Counted from the stretch's first letter, positions 36,644 to 44,782 are shown. The stretch: DNA of 52,335 bases from Chloroflexota bacterium (GCA_016876015.1 VGOD01000013.1:1-52335); one strand, 5' to 3'. The notes: generated by a model from the sequence alone, not told the origin. Translations and numbers: made by a program.

Positions 36644-37858
36644 ATGTCAGAGATACCGCTCCTGCTGTTGTTGTTGCTGGTCATTGCCATTTTGCTGCGC
36701 CTGGACTTCGTCTACTACCTGGTCTACGTCCTGGCCGGCAGTTACATTCTCGCGCGCTGGCGAACCGGCCGCAATCTGAACCAGTTACGCATCGTCCGGC
36801 GCTACACCGATCACATCTTCCTGGGCGAGACCGTGGGCGTGGACATCGAGATCGCGAACACCAGTTGGTGGCCGGTACCCTGGCTGCGCTGCGATGAAAC
36901 GTCGCCCCACAGCCTGGCGACCGGCAGCGGCGCGATCCGCCAGGTGATCGCATTGCGGCCAAAGGAACGCACGCGGCTGCACTATGACCTGGTGGGCCGC
37001 CGCCGCGGCTGCTATGAGCTGGGGCCGGCGCTGCTCAGCACAGGCGACCTGTTCGGTTTTGCCGAAGCGCACGGCCGGATGGAGCAACGCGACTACCTGA
37101 CCGTCTATCCGCGCGTCATCCCGCTGGGCCAGCTCAGGTTGACCTCGCGTTCGCCGCTTGGAACCATCAAGAGCCAACAGCACATCTTCGCAGATCCCGC
37201 GCGTATCACGGGGGTGCGCGAGTACCGCGCTGGCGACCCGCTGCGCAGCGTGGACTGGAAGAACAGCGCCCGCGTAGGCCAGTTGCAGGTCAAGAAGCAC
37301 GAGCCGGCCGTCTCGTTGACCAGCTTGATCGTGCTAGAAATGAACACCGAATCTTTTGGCCGGCAGACGCGCGTGAGCGCCAGCGAATGGGGGATCGTGG
37401 TGGCGGCCTCGCTGGCCAACCACCTGGTCGGCCAGCGCCAGGCGGTGGGCCTGGCGTGCAACGGTCTGGACGCTTTGACCGGCGCCGCATGTTGGACCAT
37501 CTCGCCCCGACCGGGCCGCGTCCACCTGATGCGCCTGCTCGAATGGCTGGCGCGTGTCCAAACGACCGAAACGCCGCCGCTCGCCGATTGGCTGCCCGCC
37601 GCGACGGTGGATCTGGCCTGGGGCGCGACCGTTATCATCGTCGCGCCAACGGGCGACGAGGCGATCTGTCGGGCGTCTCACCGGCTGCTGCAACGCGGCT
37701 TGAATCCCGTGTTGGTCGTCATCGAATCGTACTACCAGTTCGGCGTCGTGCGAGAACGCGCCCGTCGCCTGGGCTTCACAGCGCAGATGGTCGCGGATGA
37801 ACGCGACCTGCGCCAGTGGGCCTTCGCCGCGGCCGGCGCACAGCGCCTCATCATCTGA
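36644..37858 (+). CDS. DUF58 domain protein, membrane-anchored
   Basis: 404 residues. One or two N-terminal membrane segments (LLLLLLLVIAILLRLDFVYY) are followed by a beta-rich region and the DUF58 signature VREYRAGDPLRSVDWKNSAR near residues 190-209, which leads into a degenerate VWA-like fold (LIVLEMNTES). DUF58 proteins are partners of MoxR ATPases in gene clusters; their molecular role is not settled. Starts 15 bases after moxR and ends 7 bases before the DUF4129 gene. Confidence 0.9.
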   Translation: MSEIPLLLLLLLVIAILLRLDFVYYLVYVLAGSYILARWRTGRNLNQLRIVRRYTDHIFLGETVGVDIEIANTSWWPVPWLRCDETSPHSLATGSGAIRQVIALRPKERTRLHYDLVGRRRGCYELGPALLSTGDLFGFAEAHGRMEQRDYLTVYPRVIPLGQLRLTSRSPLGTIKSQQHIFADPARITGVREYRAGDPLRSVDWKNSARVGQLQVKKHEPAVSLTSLIVLEMNTESFGRQTRVSASEWGIVVAASLANHLVGQRQAVGLACNGLDALTGAACWTISPRPGRVHLMRLLEWLARVQTTETPPLADWLPAATVDLAWGATVIIVAPTGDEAICRASHRLLQRGLNPVLVVIESYYQFGVVRERARRLGFTAQMVADERDLRQWAFAAAGAQRLII

Positions 37859-37865
37859 TGCTGAT

Positions 37866-39551
37866 ATGAACCCGACCCAGGCGCCGCGCCACCCCTCCTT
37901 TCAGGATTACCAGGATATATCCTGGACCAACAGCGCCTACCGATCGCTCTTGAGCGCAGTCGTGGCGACCAGCGCGATCGCCGCGCCGCTGGCTGTCATG
38001 CAGACCATCACCGCGTGGCGGCTGGGCTATCTCTTGCCGATGGCCTTCGCAGCCGCGCTCGAAGGGGTCTACAGCACCCTCCAGCTTGGCCGGCCCCGCT
38101 GGCGCGACCGCCGCGGCCTGGCGTTTCGGCTGGGTGAAATCGCGCTGTGGCTGGTGCTGGCGCGGGCGGCGGTATGGGCTTTTGCGACAGGTTGGCCCGG
38201 ATTGGTCGAACTGGCGCGTTGGTTGCGCGATCCGATCCTCTTCTTCGATGGGCAGTTCGTGGTCACCGGCGTCCTGTTCCTGCTCGCGTGGGGGCTGAGC
38301 ATCGGTTTGACCGGCGACTTCCTGGACCTGGCCTTGCGGCCCGATGAGGTCGCCGCGCACGACAGCCACGAGTGGGGCGACAGCCGCAGCCAACTGCGCG
38401 TCTACTACCCTGTATCGCGCGGCGCGATCGTCAACCGCCTGGCCGCGCGCTGGATTTGGGGCGGCCTGCTGGTGGTGTTCTGTGCGGCCGTCTCGCGCGT
38501 CGAGATTTCCACGAGCCCCAGGTTCACGCAGATCGGGCTGTCGCAGCTGGGCCTGCCGCGGGAAATCCTGGCCGCGCTGCTCTGCTATTTCGTGGCTGGC
38601 CTGCTGTTGATGAGCCAGGCGCGGCTGGCCGTCTTGCGCAGCCAATGGTACAACGGCGACCTCCAGGTGCCGCCGACCCTGCTGCGCCGCTGGCCCCTGA
38701 ACAGTCTGCTGACGGTGCTCCTGGTCGTTGCGATCGCAGCCCTGTTGCCCATCGGCTCCACAGGTTGGCTGGCGACGGCCCTCGAGACTGTCCTTGCCTT
38801 TCTGATGCGCGTGGCTTATCTGGTGCTCACGGTCCTGACGTTTCTCTTCACGCTGCTGCTCTATCCCCTGAGTTTCCTCTTTCGCCAGCCGGGCGCGCAA
38901 GCGCCGCCCCCGCCGCCCAGGATGGAGATTCCCACGCAGCAGCAGGCGGTCAGCCGGCTGCCCGATTGGCTGGGCGGCGCTCTGTTGTGGGTAGTGCTCG
39001 TCTTGATCGGGGGCTATTTTCTGCTGAACTATCTGTCCGCACACGGCCTGCTCTCGGGTCGCTGGCGAGAGTGGCTGCAGCAGTTGCGTTTCTGGTGGCG
39101 GGCGCGCTGGGCAGGACTGAGAGCGCACGCCCACACCGCGGCTGTGACGCTGCGCAAACGACTCCAGTCGGCGCGGCTGACCAGGCTAGAGGTCTTGGGC
39201 GGACGTCACATCCGGTTGAGTGCGCTTGCGCCGGCCGAACGCATTCGCTATTTCTACTTGCGGGCCATCGGCCGTGCGGCCGACCGCGGGCTGACGCGGC
39301 CGCCCCACAAGACGCCGCTTGAGTTCATCCCCGATCTGGTCTCCGAATGGCCCGAGGCCGATGTGGATGTCAAGGCGCTCACCGATGCATTCGTGGCCGC
39401 GCGTTACGACCGGCGGCCGATCGTGGCGGACGAGGCGCGCGATGTGCAGGGCGTGTTTCGCCGCGTGATGGCCGCATTGCGCGGCAAAGCGGATTTGACG
39501 GCTGATGGGCGCAAGGCCGACCGGACCCCAAGGGTCGAAAAAGCGCTGTGA
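37866..39551 (+). CDS. DUF4129 domain multi-pass membrane protein
   Basis: 561 residues. Eight or so membrane segments occupy residues 30-400, with a proline-rich loop (QAPPPPPRMEIPTQQ) before the last one. The cytoplasmic C-terminus has a DUF4129 pattern: IRYFYLRAIGRAADRGLTRP, then KTPLEFIPDL and DVKALTDAFVAARYDRR. In other genomes DUF4129 is often fused to a transglutaminase-like domain; that domain is missing here. I chose ATG 37866, seven bases after the DUF58 stop, because earlier in-frame codons overlap DUF58. Third gene of the moxR operon. The complex probably sits at the envelope, but no substrate is known. Confidence 0.85.
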   Translation: MNPTQAPRHPSFQDYQDISWTNSAYRSLLSAVVATSAIAAPLAVMQTITAWRLGYLLPMAFAAALEGVYSTLQLGRPRWRDRRGLAFRLGEIALWLVLARAAVWAFATGWPGLVELARWLRDPILFFDGQFVVTGVLFLLAWGLSIGLTGDFLDLALRPDEVAAHDSHEWGDSRSQLRVYYPVSRGAIVNRLAARWIWGGLLVVFCAAVSRVEISTSPRFTQIGLSQLGLPREILAALLCYFVAGLLLMSQARLAVLRSQWYNGDLQVPPTLLRRWPLNSLLTVLLVVAIAALLPIGSTGWLATALETVLAFLMRVAYLVLTVLTFLFTLLLYPLSFLFRQPGAQAPPPPPRMEIPTQQQAVSRLPDWLGGALLWVVLVLIGGYFLLNYLSAHGLLSGRWREWLQQLRFWWRARWAGLRAHAHTAAVTLRKRLQSARLTRLEVLGGRHIRLSALAPAERIRYFYLRAIGRAADRGLTRPPHKTPLEFIPDLVSEWPEADVDVKALTDAFVAARYDRRPIVADEARDVQGVFRRVMAALRGKADLTADGRKADRTPRVEKAL

Positions 39552-39662
39552 TGTCCGCTTGCAGCTACACGAAAGCCGCATCATTTTGCCGTCTGTCTGT
39601 CCTGAAAACCGCCCACCACGTGGCGCCGTGGCCGACATGGGCGACTGCCCTGTGGCGGCTTG

Positions 39663-39754
39663 ATATCTTCTCAATTTGCAGGGGCGCACCCTTGCGGTCG
39701 CCCCGGCGGGCAGGCGCAAGGCCATGCCCCTACCCCGGATTATTGAGAAGATAC
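39663..39754. mobile_element. MITE-like element, copy 1
   Basis: A 92-bp element with 12-bp terminal inverted repeats (TATCTTCTCAAT at 39664-39675, ATTGAGAAGATA at 39742-39753). An 8-bp direct repeat GCGGCTTG flanks it (39655-39662 and 39755-39762), as a target duplication would. The interior is a self-complementary GC-rich core (AGGGGCG, CCTTGCGG, CGCAAGG, GCCCCT). It encodes no protein. About 80% or more of its bases match copy 2 at 49407-49497. Confidence 0.85.
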
Positions 39755-39778
39755 GCGGCTTGGATTCCTGAACAATAC

Positions 39779-39792
39779 ATGACCACGGTCAT
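39779..39792. promoter_or_regulatory. Dyad ATGACC-AC-GGTCAT
   Basis: A 14-bp palindromic sequence of the type bound by dimeric repressors. A related dyad lies 132 bp downstream. No repressor gene is adjacent. Confidence 0.4.
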
Positions 39793-39910
39793 TTATTGAG
39801 GGGCGATCTCCCTGGATTTCTGACCGATTCTCGGGCGCCGGTGCGTGAGCGGGCCGAAACCTGTCAGGTTCCGGCAAGCGTCTTGCGCACGAGGCGGGTC
39901 TCTTGCAATT

Positions 39911-39924
39911 ATGACCGCAGTCAT
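39911..39924. promoter_or_regulatory. Dyad ATGAC-CGCA-GTCAT
   Basis: The second of two similar dyads in this 730-bp gene-free gap. Both are followed by TTTAT/TTTTG and GGGGCGA-like sequence, so they may be parts of a diverged direct repeat. Confidence 0.4.
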
Positions 39925-40013
39925 TTTGTGGGGCGAGAGCAGCGCTTTTTTGAGGGCGGCCGAGCGCCGCGGAATCACTCGATCACTTCGTAATGTCTGT
40001 GCAACACTCGTTT

Positions 40014-40042
40014 TTGACATCCGTCCGGGCATACGCTATACT
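40014..40042 (+). promoter_or_regulatory. Promoter upstream of the rpsU leader
   Basis: A perfect TTGACA (40014-40019) and TATACT (40037-40042) are separated by 17 bases. Transcription would start near 40049, 230 bases before rpsU. Confidence 0.8.
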
Positions 40043-40048
40043 TAGCCT

Positions 40049-40231
40049 GGCCCTGAATCCGTACACGTTTGCGTGACAGGAGCGCCTATGGCAAGACGGA
40101 GAATCGCAAAGCCATGAGAAGCTATTCTGCGAAGGCAGATTGAGTCAGTCGTCTCCGCTGCGCTGGGCGAATCACGACCCCGCAACTGGTTGTCACATGG
40201 GGCCTCACCGTAAAGGTGAGGCTTTGTATTT
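40049..40231 (+). ncRNA. Candidate small RNA or structured leader upstream of rpsU
   Basis: This 183-base stretch begins at a strong promoter and ends at a hairpin with a U-rich tail. It contains no convincing reading frame. It has several short complementary segments (for example CCCC at about 40180 with GGGG at about 40200) but I cannot match it to a known riboswitch, 6S RNA or SRP RNA. It may be an independent small RNA or an attenuated leader of rpsU. Confidence 0.45.
40202..40231 (+). terminator. Terminator-like hairpin before rpsU
   Basis: GCCTCACC pairs with GGTGAGGC around a five-base loop, followed by TTTGTATTT. It lies 50 bases before the rpsU start codon, so it would stop or attenuate transcription into rpsU. 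Confidence 0.7.
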
Positions 40232-40280
40232 AAGGGACGTGGCGAGATTGAGCGACGCCGGGGGAGGAGGTGAAAGCGAG

Positions 40281-40493
40281 ATGGCTACTGTCATATTGCG
40301 GCCTGGGGAATCCCAAGAGTCGCTGCTCAAGCGCTTCCGCAAGGAGGTGATGAAGCAACGCATCTTGCCGACCGTGCGCAAGAAGCGTTGGTTCACGGCG
40401 CCGAGTGAGCTGCGTCGGCTGAAGAAGCAGAAGGCGATCCGAAAGGCGCGGCAGGCTCAGCGACGCCGCGAGGGTCGAGAGAGCGCCCGCTGA
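40281..40493 (+). CDS. rpsU: 30S ribosomal protein bS21
   Basis: 70 residues, basic, with the typical bS21 pattern: TVILRPGESQESLLKRFRK, then EVMKQRILPTVRKKRWFTAP and an arginine/lysine-rich helix to the end. bS21 contacts the anti-Shine-Dalgarno region of 16S rRNA and aids initiation. ATG 40281 is chosen because GGAGGAGG lies about ten bases upstream and the preceding in-frame sequence is leader. infA, a methyltransferase and rpoD follow on the same strand. Confidence 0.93.
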   Translation: MATVILRPGESQESLLKRFRKEVMKQRILPTVRKKRWFTAPSELRRLKKQKAIRKARQAQRRREGRESAR

Positions 40494-40645
40494 TGCAGAG
40501 CGACGTGGGATTCGCGCGGCGCGCAGGCCGGCTGGCATGGCCTGGCGACCCAGGGCAGTGAGTAGGCCCTTGCTTTCGCGGTGAGTTTGTTGGTCTTCCT
40601 GGCGTGATTCAGGCGTTTGATACGCGGCGCAGAAGGTGAGGAGTA

Positions 40646-40885
40646 ATGGCTAAGCAAGAAGAGAAGTTGACCCTGGAAGGTCGCGTTGTCGAGGCCTTGC
40701 CCAACACAACTTTCCGGGTCAAGCTAGAGAACGACTACGAGGTGCTGGCGTACCTCTCCGGCAAAATGCGCAAGTACTATATCCGTGTTCTGCTGGGCGA
40801 TCGGGTGCGGGTGGAGCTGTCGCCCTACGACCTGACCCGCGGGCGGATCGTGTATCGCCACCGGAGCGCCGCCGGCCCCACGTGA
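40646..40885 (+). CDS. infA: Translation initiation factor IF-1
   Basis: 79 residues, a single S1-like OB fold: [20 protein letters not shown], then [20 protein letters not shown] and [11 protein letters not shown] are all diagnostic. IF-1 binds the A site of the small subunit during initiation. The ATG has GAGGAG five bases upstream. The 150-base gap after rpsU contains no gene or clear terminator, so the two may be co-transcribed. In most bacteria infA lies in the ribosomal protein operon (near secY-map or rpmJ); here it stands apart. Confidence 0.96.
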   Translation: MAKQEEKLTLEGRVVEALPNTTFRVKLENDYEVLAYLSGKMRKYYIRVLLGDRVRVELSPYDLTRGRIVYRHRSAAGPT

Positions 40886-40988
40886 TTCGCGCGGCGCGCG
40901 GCGGGGGGCGCAGGATAGCCTTGTGCGTATCCCTGACCGCGCGCTTGCGTTTTGTCTGACCGGAGCGCCCAGGGGGATTGACAAAGCG

Positions 40989-40997
40989 TGGTATAAT
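40989..40997 (+). promoter_or_regulatory. Extended -10 promoter of the methyltransferase gene
   Basis: TGGTATAAT is a perfect extended -10. A TTGACA lies only eight bases upstream, too close to serve as its -35. The start site would be near 41004. Confidence 0.65.
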
Positions 40998-41021
40998 AAG
41001 GACGCAACAGCGCAAGCCAAC

Positions 41022-41055
41022 ACAGGCGGTGGGTTGACCACCGCCTGTTTGATTA
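41022..41055 (+). terminator. Terminator-like hairpin in the methyltransferase leader
   Basis: ACAGGCGGTGG pairs perfectly with CCACCGCCTGT around GTTGA and is followed by TTTGATT. It lies between the promoter at 40989 and the start codon at 41077, so it is either an attenuator or the terminator of infA transcription. Confidence 0.65.
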
Positions 41056-41061
41056 ACGTGA

Positions 41062-41077
41062 TGTTTCACGTGAAACA
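41062..41077. promoter_or_regulatory. parS: parS centromere site 2
   Basis: TGTTTCACGTGAAACA, identical to site 1 and part of an 18-bp palindrome (41061-41078). Its last base is the A of the methyltransferase start codon, so ParB binding would cover the translation start region in DNA and could affect transcription. Confidence 0.93.
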
Positions 41078-41997
41078 TGGGAGCCTATTTGGCTGAACAC
41101 ACCGCAGAACCGCGCCGCGCCATCTGTGACTACGAAGGAACCAGCTACCGCGCCCGCTTCTGGGAAGGTCAGGGCCGGGAATACGAAGACTTGGCCGAGC
41201 GCATCGCTCTGCGCCGGCTGTTGCCGCCTGAGGGCGATCGGCTCTTGGAGCTGGGCGCCGCGTTTGGCCGATTGGCCGACCTGTACGCCGGCTATGCCCG
41301 GGTCATCCTGTTGGATTACGCCAAATCGGGCCTGCAGGAAGCACAGGCCCGGCTGGGACGTTCGGAGCGCTTCCTCTACATCGTTGCCGACCTCTATCGT
41401 TTGCCGTTTGCCCCGTACACATGCGATACCGTCGTGACAGTGCGCGTGTTGCATCACCTTGTGGATGCGCCGGCGGCCTTCTTTCAGGTAGCGAGCGTGC
41501 TCCGACCGGGTGGCGCCTATGTGCTCGAATACGCCAACAAACGCCATCTGAAGGCAATCGTCCGCTATCTCCTCCGAAAGCAGACGTGGTCGCCGTTTGA
41601 GCCTGAGCCCTACGAATTCGCCGCCTTGAACTTCGACTTCCACCCAACCTGGATGGCGCACGAGTTGGCGCGCGCGGGTTTCCGCATTGATGCGGAGCTG
41701 GCTGTCTCCCACTTTCGCCATCCGCAGCTCAAGCAGCGGATCGCTCCCCAGCGGCTGGCCGCGCTGGATGGGCTGCTGCAGAAGGTCGGTGCAGTCTGCA
41801 AGCTTGCGCCTAGCATCTTTTTGCGCGGGCGCACCTCGGGGCATGGCGCAGCCGCGGCCGGGCAGCTCTTTCGCTGTCCAGTGTGTCTGGGCCAGGACCT
41901 CGAGCACGCGGTCGGGGGATTGCTCTGCCGGACCTGCGAGGTCGTGTGGGAAGTGAGCGATGGCATCTACGACTTCAAGACGCCGCGCCGGTTGTAG
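41077..41997 (+). CDS. Class I SAM-dependent methyltransferase with C-terminal zinc ribbon
   Basis: 306 residues. The SAM-binding motif I is RLLELGAAFGRLADLY (about residues 54-69), followed by the acidic ligand in VILLDYAKS and a Methyltransf_11-type core (LPFAPYTCDTVVTVRVLHHL, VLRPGGAYVLEYAN). The last 50 residues hold a Trm112-like zinc ribbon with two CxxC pairs (CPVC, CRTC). The substrate is not known. The start codon overlaps a parS site and has no Shine-Dalgarno, as part of the leader is the palindrome; TTG 41089 is an alternative. It is preceded by infA and followed by rpoD. Confidence 0.85.
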   Translation: MGAYLAEHTAEPRRAICDYEGTSYRARFWEGQGREYEDLAERIALRRLLPPEGDRLLELGAAFGRLADLYAGYARVILLDYAKSGLQEAQARLGRSERFLYIVADLYRLPFAPYTCDTVVTVRVLHHLVDAPAAFFQVASVLRPGGAYVLEYANKRHLKAIVRYLLRKQTWSPFEPEPYEFAALNFDFHPTWMAHELARAGFRIDAELAVSHFRHPQLKQRIAPQRLAALDGLLQKVGAVCKLAPSIFLRGRTSGHGAAAAGQLFRCPVCLGQDLEHAVGGLLCRTCEVVWEVSDGIYDFKTPRRL

Positions 41998-42041
41998 GCC
42001 CGAAAGTGGTAACTTAGACCACGTTTCGCGGTACTGGAAGT

Positions 42042-42050
42042 TGCTATAAT
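42042..42050 (+). promoter_or_regulatory. Extended -10 of rpoD
   Basis: TGCTATAAT is a perfect extended -10, about 145 bases before the rpoD ATG. No good -35 is seen. An imperfect palindrome (CGAAAGTGG with CCACGTTTCG) lies just upstream at 42001-42028. Confidence 0.6.
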
Positions 42051-42194
42051 CACAACACCGCTAGCGATCTCGCCAGATCGAGCCGTTGTTCCCCGCTCAG
42101 GCCGCTTGGGGAACTCTGCTCTTGCGAGAGCGCCCTTGACTTGAGCATCCCTCGAAGGGAATGGCGAACAGTTGAGGTAAAGGAGCATGTGCCC

Positions 42195-43424
42195 ATGAGC
42201 GCACGGGCCGATGAACAAGTAATGTTGACAGAGGTCGCCGAGATCGAGCCGACAGAAGAGAACGCTGCCCGCTCCTCGGTCGAGGCCGCCGAACAACTAA
42301 TCAGCCTGGGTCGCGACCAGGGTTTTATCACGTACGATGATGTCCTGCTGGTCTTCCCAGAGGCTGAAACCAATCTTGAGCAACTCGATGACCTCTTCGC
42401 GAACCTGTTCGAGCAAGGCATCGAGGTTAGCGCGTTTCGGGGAGAGGAAGAACGTGAAGAGCTGGTCGAAGAAGAGACTGCCGAGGTCGAGCAATTTGAT
42501 TTGGACCTGAATTTGATTGACATTGACGACTCGATCAGCTTGTATCTGAAAGAGATTGGTCGGGTGCCGCTCCTCACTGCCGAGGAAGAGGTGTCGCTGG
42601 CCAAGCGCATGGAACGCGGCAAAGAAGCGCGCCAGCGGCTTACCCAGGGTGTTGATGACCCGACCGATCGCGAGCGGTTGCTGGCAGCCGTCAAAGATGG
42701 CCAGGCCGCGCAGGAACATCTGATCAAGGCCAACTCGCGACTGGTCGTCAGCGTCGCCAAGAAGTATGTGGGCCGCGGTGTGCCGTTTCTTGATCTCATC
42801 CAAGAGGGCAACATCGGACTGATCCGCGCCGTCAAGAAGTTCGACTACCGCCGCGGCTACAAGTTCAGCACCTACGCCACCTGGTGGATTCGCCAGGCAG
42901 TCACACGCGCCATTGCCGACCAGGGACGCACCATTCGCGTGCCGGTGCATATGTACGAGCAGATCAACCGGCTGACTCGCACGAGCCGCCAGTTGGTGCA
43001 AGAGCTCGGCCGTGACCCGACCACCGAGGAGATCGCCGATCGGTTGGGCGTGCCCCCGCGCAAGGTCGAGCAGATTATCCGCGTCTCCCAACGGCCGCTC
43101 TCGCTGGAGATGCCGGTGGGCGAGGAGGAAGACAGCTACCTGGGCGACTTCATCCCAGACGAGGACGCCGAAAGTCCCAATGATTCCGCCTCTCAAACGA
43201 TGCTGCGCCAGGTCATTGACGAAATCTTCGAGTCGTTGACCCCGCGCGAGGTGCGCATTCTGCAGTTGCGCTTCGGATTGGTGGACGGCTATTCCTACAC
43301 GCTGGAAGAGGTCGGCAAGAAGTTCGGTGTCACGCGTGAACGCATCCGGCAGATCGAGGCGCAGGCGCTTGGCCGTCTGCGCCATCCGAGCCGGAGCCGG
43401 AAGCTGCGCGACTATTTGGCGTGA
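42195..43424 (+). CDS. rpoD: Primary RNA polymerase sigma factor (sigma-70/RpoD)
   Basis: 409 residues. A short region 1.1-like N-terminus is followed by region 1.2 ([20 protein letters not shown]) and region 2 ([40 protein letters not shown]), which recognises the -10. Region 3 comes next, then region 4 ([20 protein letters not shown]), which recognises the -35. The aromatic -10-melting residues (YATWW) are intact, as in primary sigmas. ATG 42195 has AAAGGAG eight bases upstream; an earlier ATG at 42141 lacks one. The many TTGACA/TATAAT promoters in this window fit its specificity. It sits downstream of rpsU and infA, reminiscent of the rpsU-dnaG-rpoD operon but without dnaG. Confidence 0.95.
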   Translation: MSARADEQVMLTEVAEIEPTEENAARSSVEAAEQLISLGRDQGFITYDDVLLVFPEAETNLEQLDDLFANLFEQGIEVSAFRGEEEREELVEEETAEVEQFDLDLNLIDIDDSISLYLKEIGRVPLLTAEEEVSLAKRMERGKEARQRLTQGVDDPTDRERLLAAVKDGQAAQEHLIKANSRLVVSVAKKYVGRGVPFLDLIQEGNIGLIRAVKKFDYRRGYKFSTYATWWIRQAVTRAIADQGRTIRVPVHMYEQINRLTRTSRQLVQELGRDPTTEEIADRLGVPPRKVEQIIRVSQRPLSLEMPVGEEEDSYLGDFIPDEDAESPNDSASQTMLRQVIDEIFESLTPREVRILQLRFGLVDGYSYTLEEVGKKFGVTRERIRQIEAQALGRLRHPSRSRKLRDYLA

Positions 43425-43537
43425 GGGCAGGGAGTTGCTCCGCACAAAAGGGGGGTGATCCAGGGTATTATCTTCCTCTGATGTATCTGGTAGGCCTGAG
43501 CATCTATTTCCATATGAGCAAAAAAGGAGGAGCCGAA

Positions 43538-44782
43538 ATGTTGCACAACCGTGCATGGGGCGTCATCGCCCTGCTGATTGCTTGCTCGTTAGTCGTTGGC
43601 GCATGTGCGCCGGCGCCAGCTCCACAGCCAGCCGCCAAGTCAGAACCGACCAAAGCGCCGGCAAAGGCCGCGCTGCAGATTCCCGATGTCGTCCAGGGCA
43701 AATTCAACGTCGCCATGGTGTTGATCGGCCCCCACGACGACGGCGGCTGGAGCCAGGCGCACTACGAGGGCCTGGTTTACGTCTCTAAGAATGTGCCGAA
43801 TGTCAATGTGGCGTACGTCGAAAACGTGCCCGAAGGCGCCGATTCAGAGCAGGTATTCCGCAGCCTGTCTCGCAAGGGCTTCAAGTTGATCTTCGGTACC
43901 TCGTTCGGCTTTATGGATCCGATGGAAACCGTAGCCGGCGAGTTCGCCGACGTGATGTACATTCACATCAGCGGCTTCAAGTCGAACACGAAAAACTTCG
44001 GCAACCTGTTCGGCGCCATGGAGAACATGAAATACCTGGCCGGGATGCTGGGCGGGGCGCGCGCCAAGAAGGACGGCAACCCCAAGCTGGGCTACATGGC
44101 CACCTTCCCCATCCCAGAAGAGCTGCGTCTCGGCAATGCCATCGCCCTGGGCATGAAGAAAACCTGCCCTGAGTGCACCATGGATGTGCGCTGGATCAAC
44201 ACCTGGCACGACCCGGTGATCGAAAAGGAGTCGGCCGCCTCGCTCTTCGATGCCGGCGCGCAGGTCGTCTACACCGGCGCTGACACCCCGGCCGTGGCCG
44301 ATGTGGCGCAGGCCAAAGGCAAATGGGGCGTCACCTATGACTGGGTCGGCTCCTGCAAAGTCGAGCGGTGCCTCACGGCGCCCTATTGGAACTGGGGCCC
44401 GGTGTATGCCGACATCACCAAGAAGGTCATCGCCGGAACCTACAAGCCGGGCTGGGACTATTTCGATGCGGACTCTGGCGCTTTGGGCTTGTTCGGCTTC
44501 ATGGAAGGCCAACAACTGACCAAGGGGCTGCAGGACCTGCCGCCAGAGGTGATCAAAGAGGTCAAAGACATCCTGGACAAGATGCAGAAGGGCCAGTTCA
44601 CCCGCTTCGATCTCTTCGCGGGGCCAGTCAAGGACAACAAGGGCAAGGTCGTAGTCCCGGCCGGCGAGAAGATGCAGCAAGCTGATCTCGACCAGTTCCC
44701 CCCTGGCGCTGAAGGCCTGAAGTGTAAGTACTGCATGTACTGGTGGGCTGACGGCATCGTGGCGGAGTTGCCGAAACAGTGA
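43538..44782 (+). CDS. BMP-family (PnrA-like) substrate-binding lipoprotein of a nucleoside ABC importer
   Basis: 414 residues. A lipoprotein signal (ALLIACSLVVGAC) and an Ala/Pro-rich linker are followed by a periplasmic-binding fold of the BMP type: FNVAMVLIGPHDDGGWSQAH, EGADSEQVFRSLSRKGFKLI, VMYIHISGFKSNTKNFGN. Characterised members bind purine nucleosides; inosine, guanosine or similar is the likely ligand. It is unusual in having several cysteines in CxxC or close pairs (KKTCPECTMD, SCKVERCL, CKYCMYWW), which could form disulfides or bind metal. ATG 43538 has AAAAAGGAGGAG upstream. It is the first gene of a four-gene importer operon. Confidence 0.9.
   Translation: MLHNRAWGVIALLIACSLVVGACAPAPAPQPAAKSEPTKAPAKAALQIPDVVQGKFNVAMVLIGPHDDGGWSQAHYEGLVYVSKNVPNVNVAYVENVPEGADSEQVFRSLSRKGFKLIFGTSFGFMDPMETVAGEFADVMYIHISGFKSNTKNFGNLFGAMENMKYLAGMLGGARAKKDGNPKLGYMATFPIPEELRLGNAIALGMKKTCPECTMDVRWINTWHDPVIEKESAASLFDAGAQVVYTGADTPAVADVAQAKGKWGVTYDWVGSCKVERCLTAPYWNWGPVYADITKKVIAGTYKPGWDYFDADSGALGLFGFMEGQQLTKGLQDLPPEVIKEVKDILDKMQKGQFTRFDLFAGPVKDNKGKVVVPAGEKMQQADLDQFPPGAEGLKCKYCMYWWADGIVAELPKQ

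Noticed and set aside
40049-40231. 6S RNA, SRP RNA or known riboswitch in front of rpsU
   Set aside because: Length suits 6S RNA, and GCAAAGCC recalls cyclic-di-GMP aptamers, but the required conserved loops and closing stems are not seen.
40978-40997. TTGACA and TATAAT as one promoter
   Set aside because: The spacer is only eight bases; the -10 is better explained as an extended -10 element.
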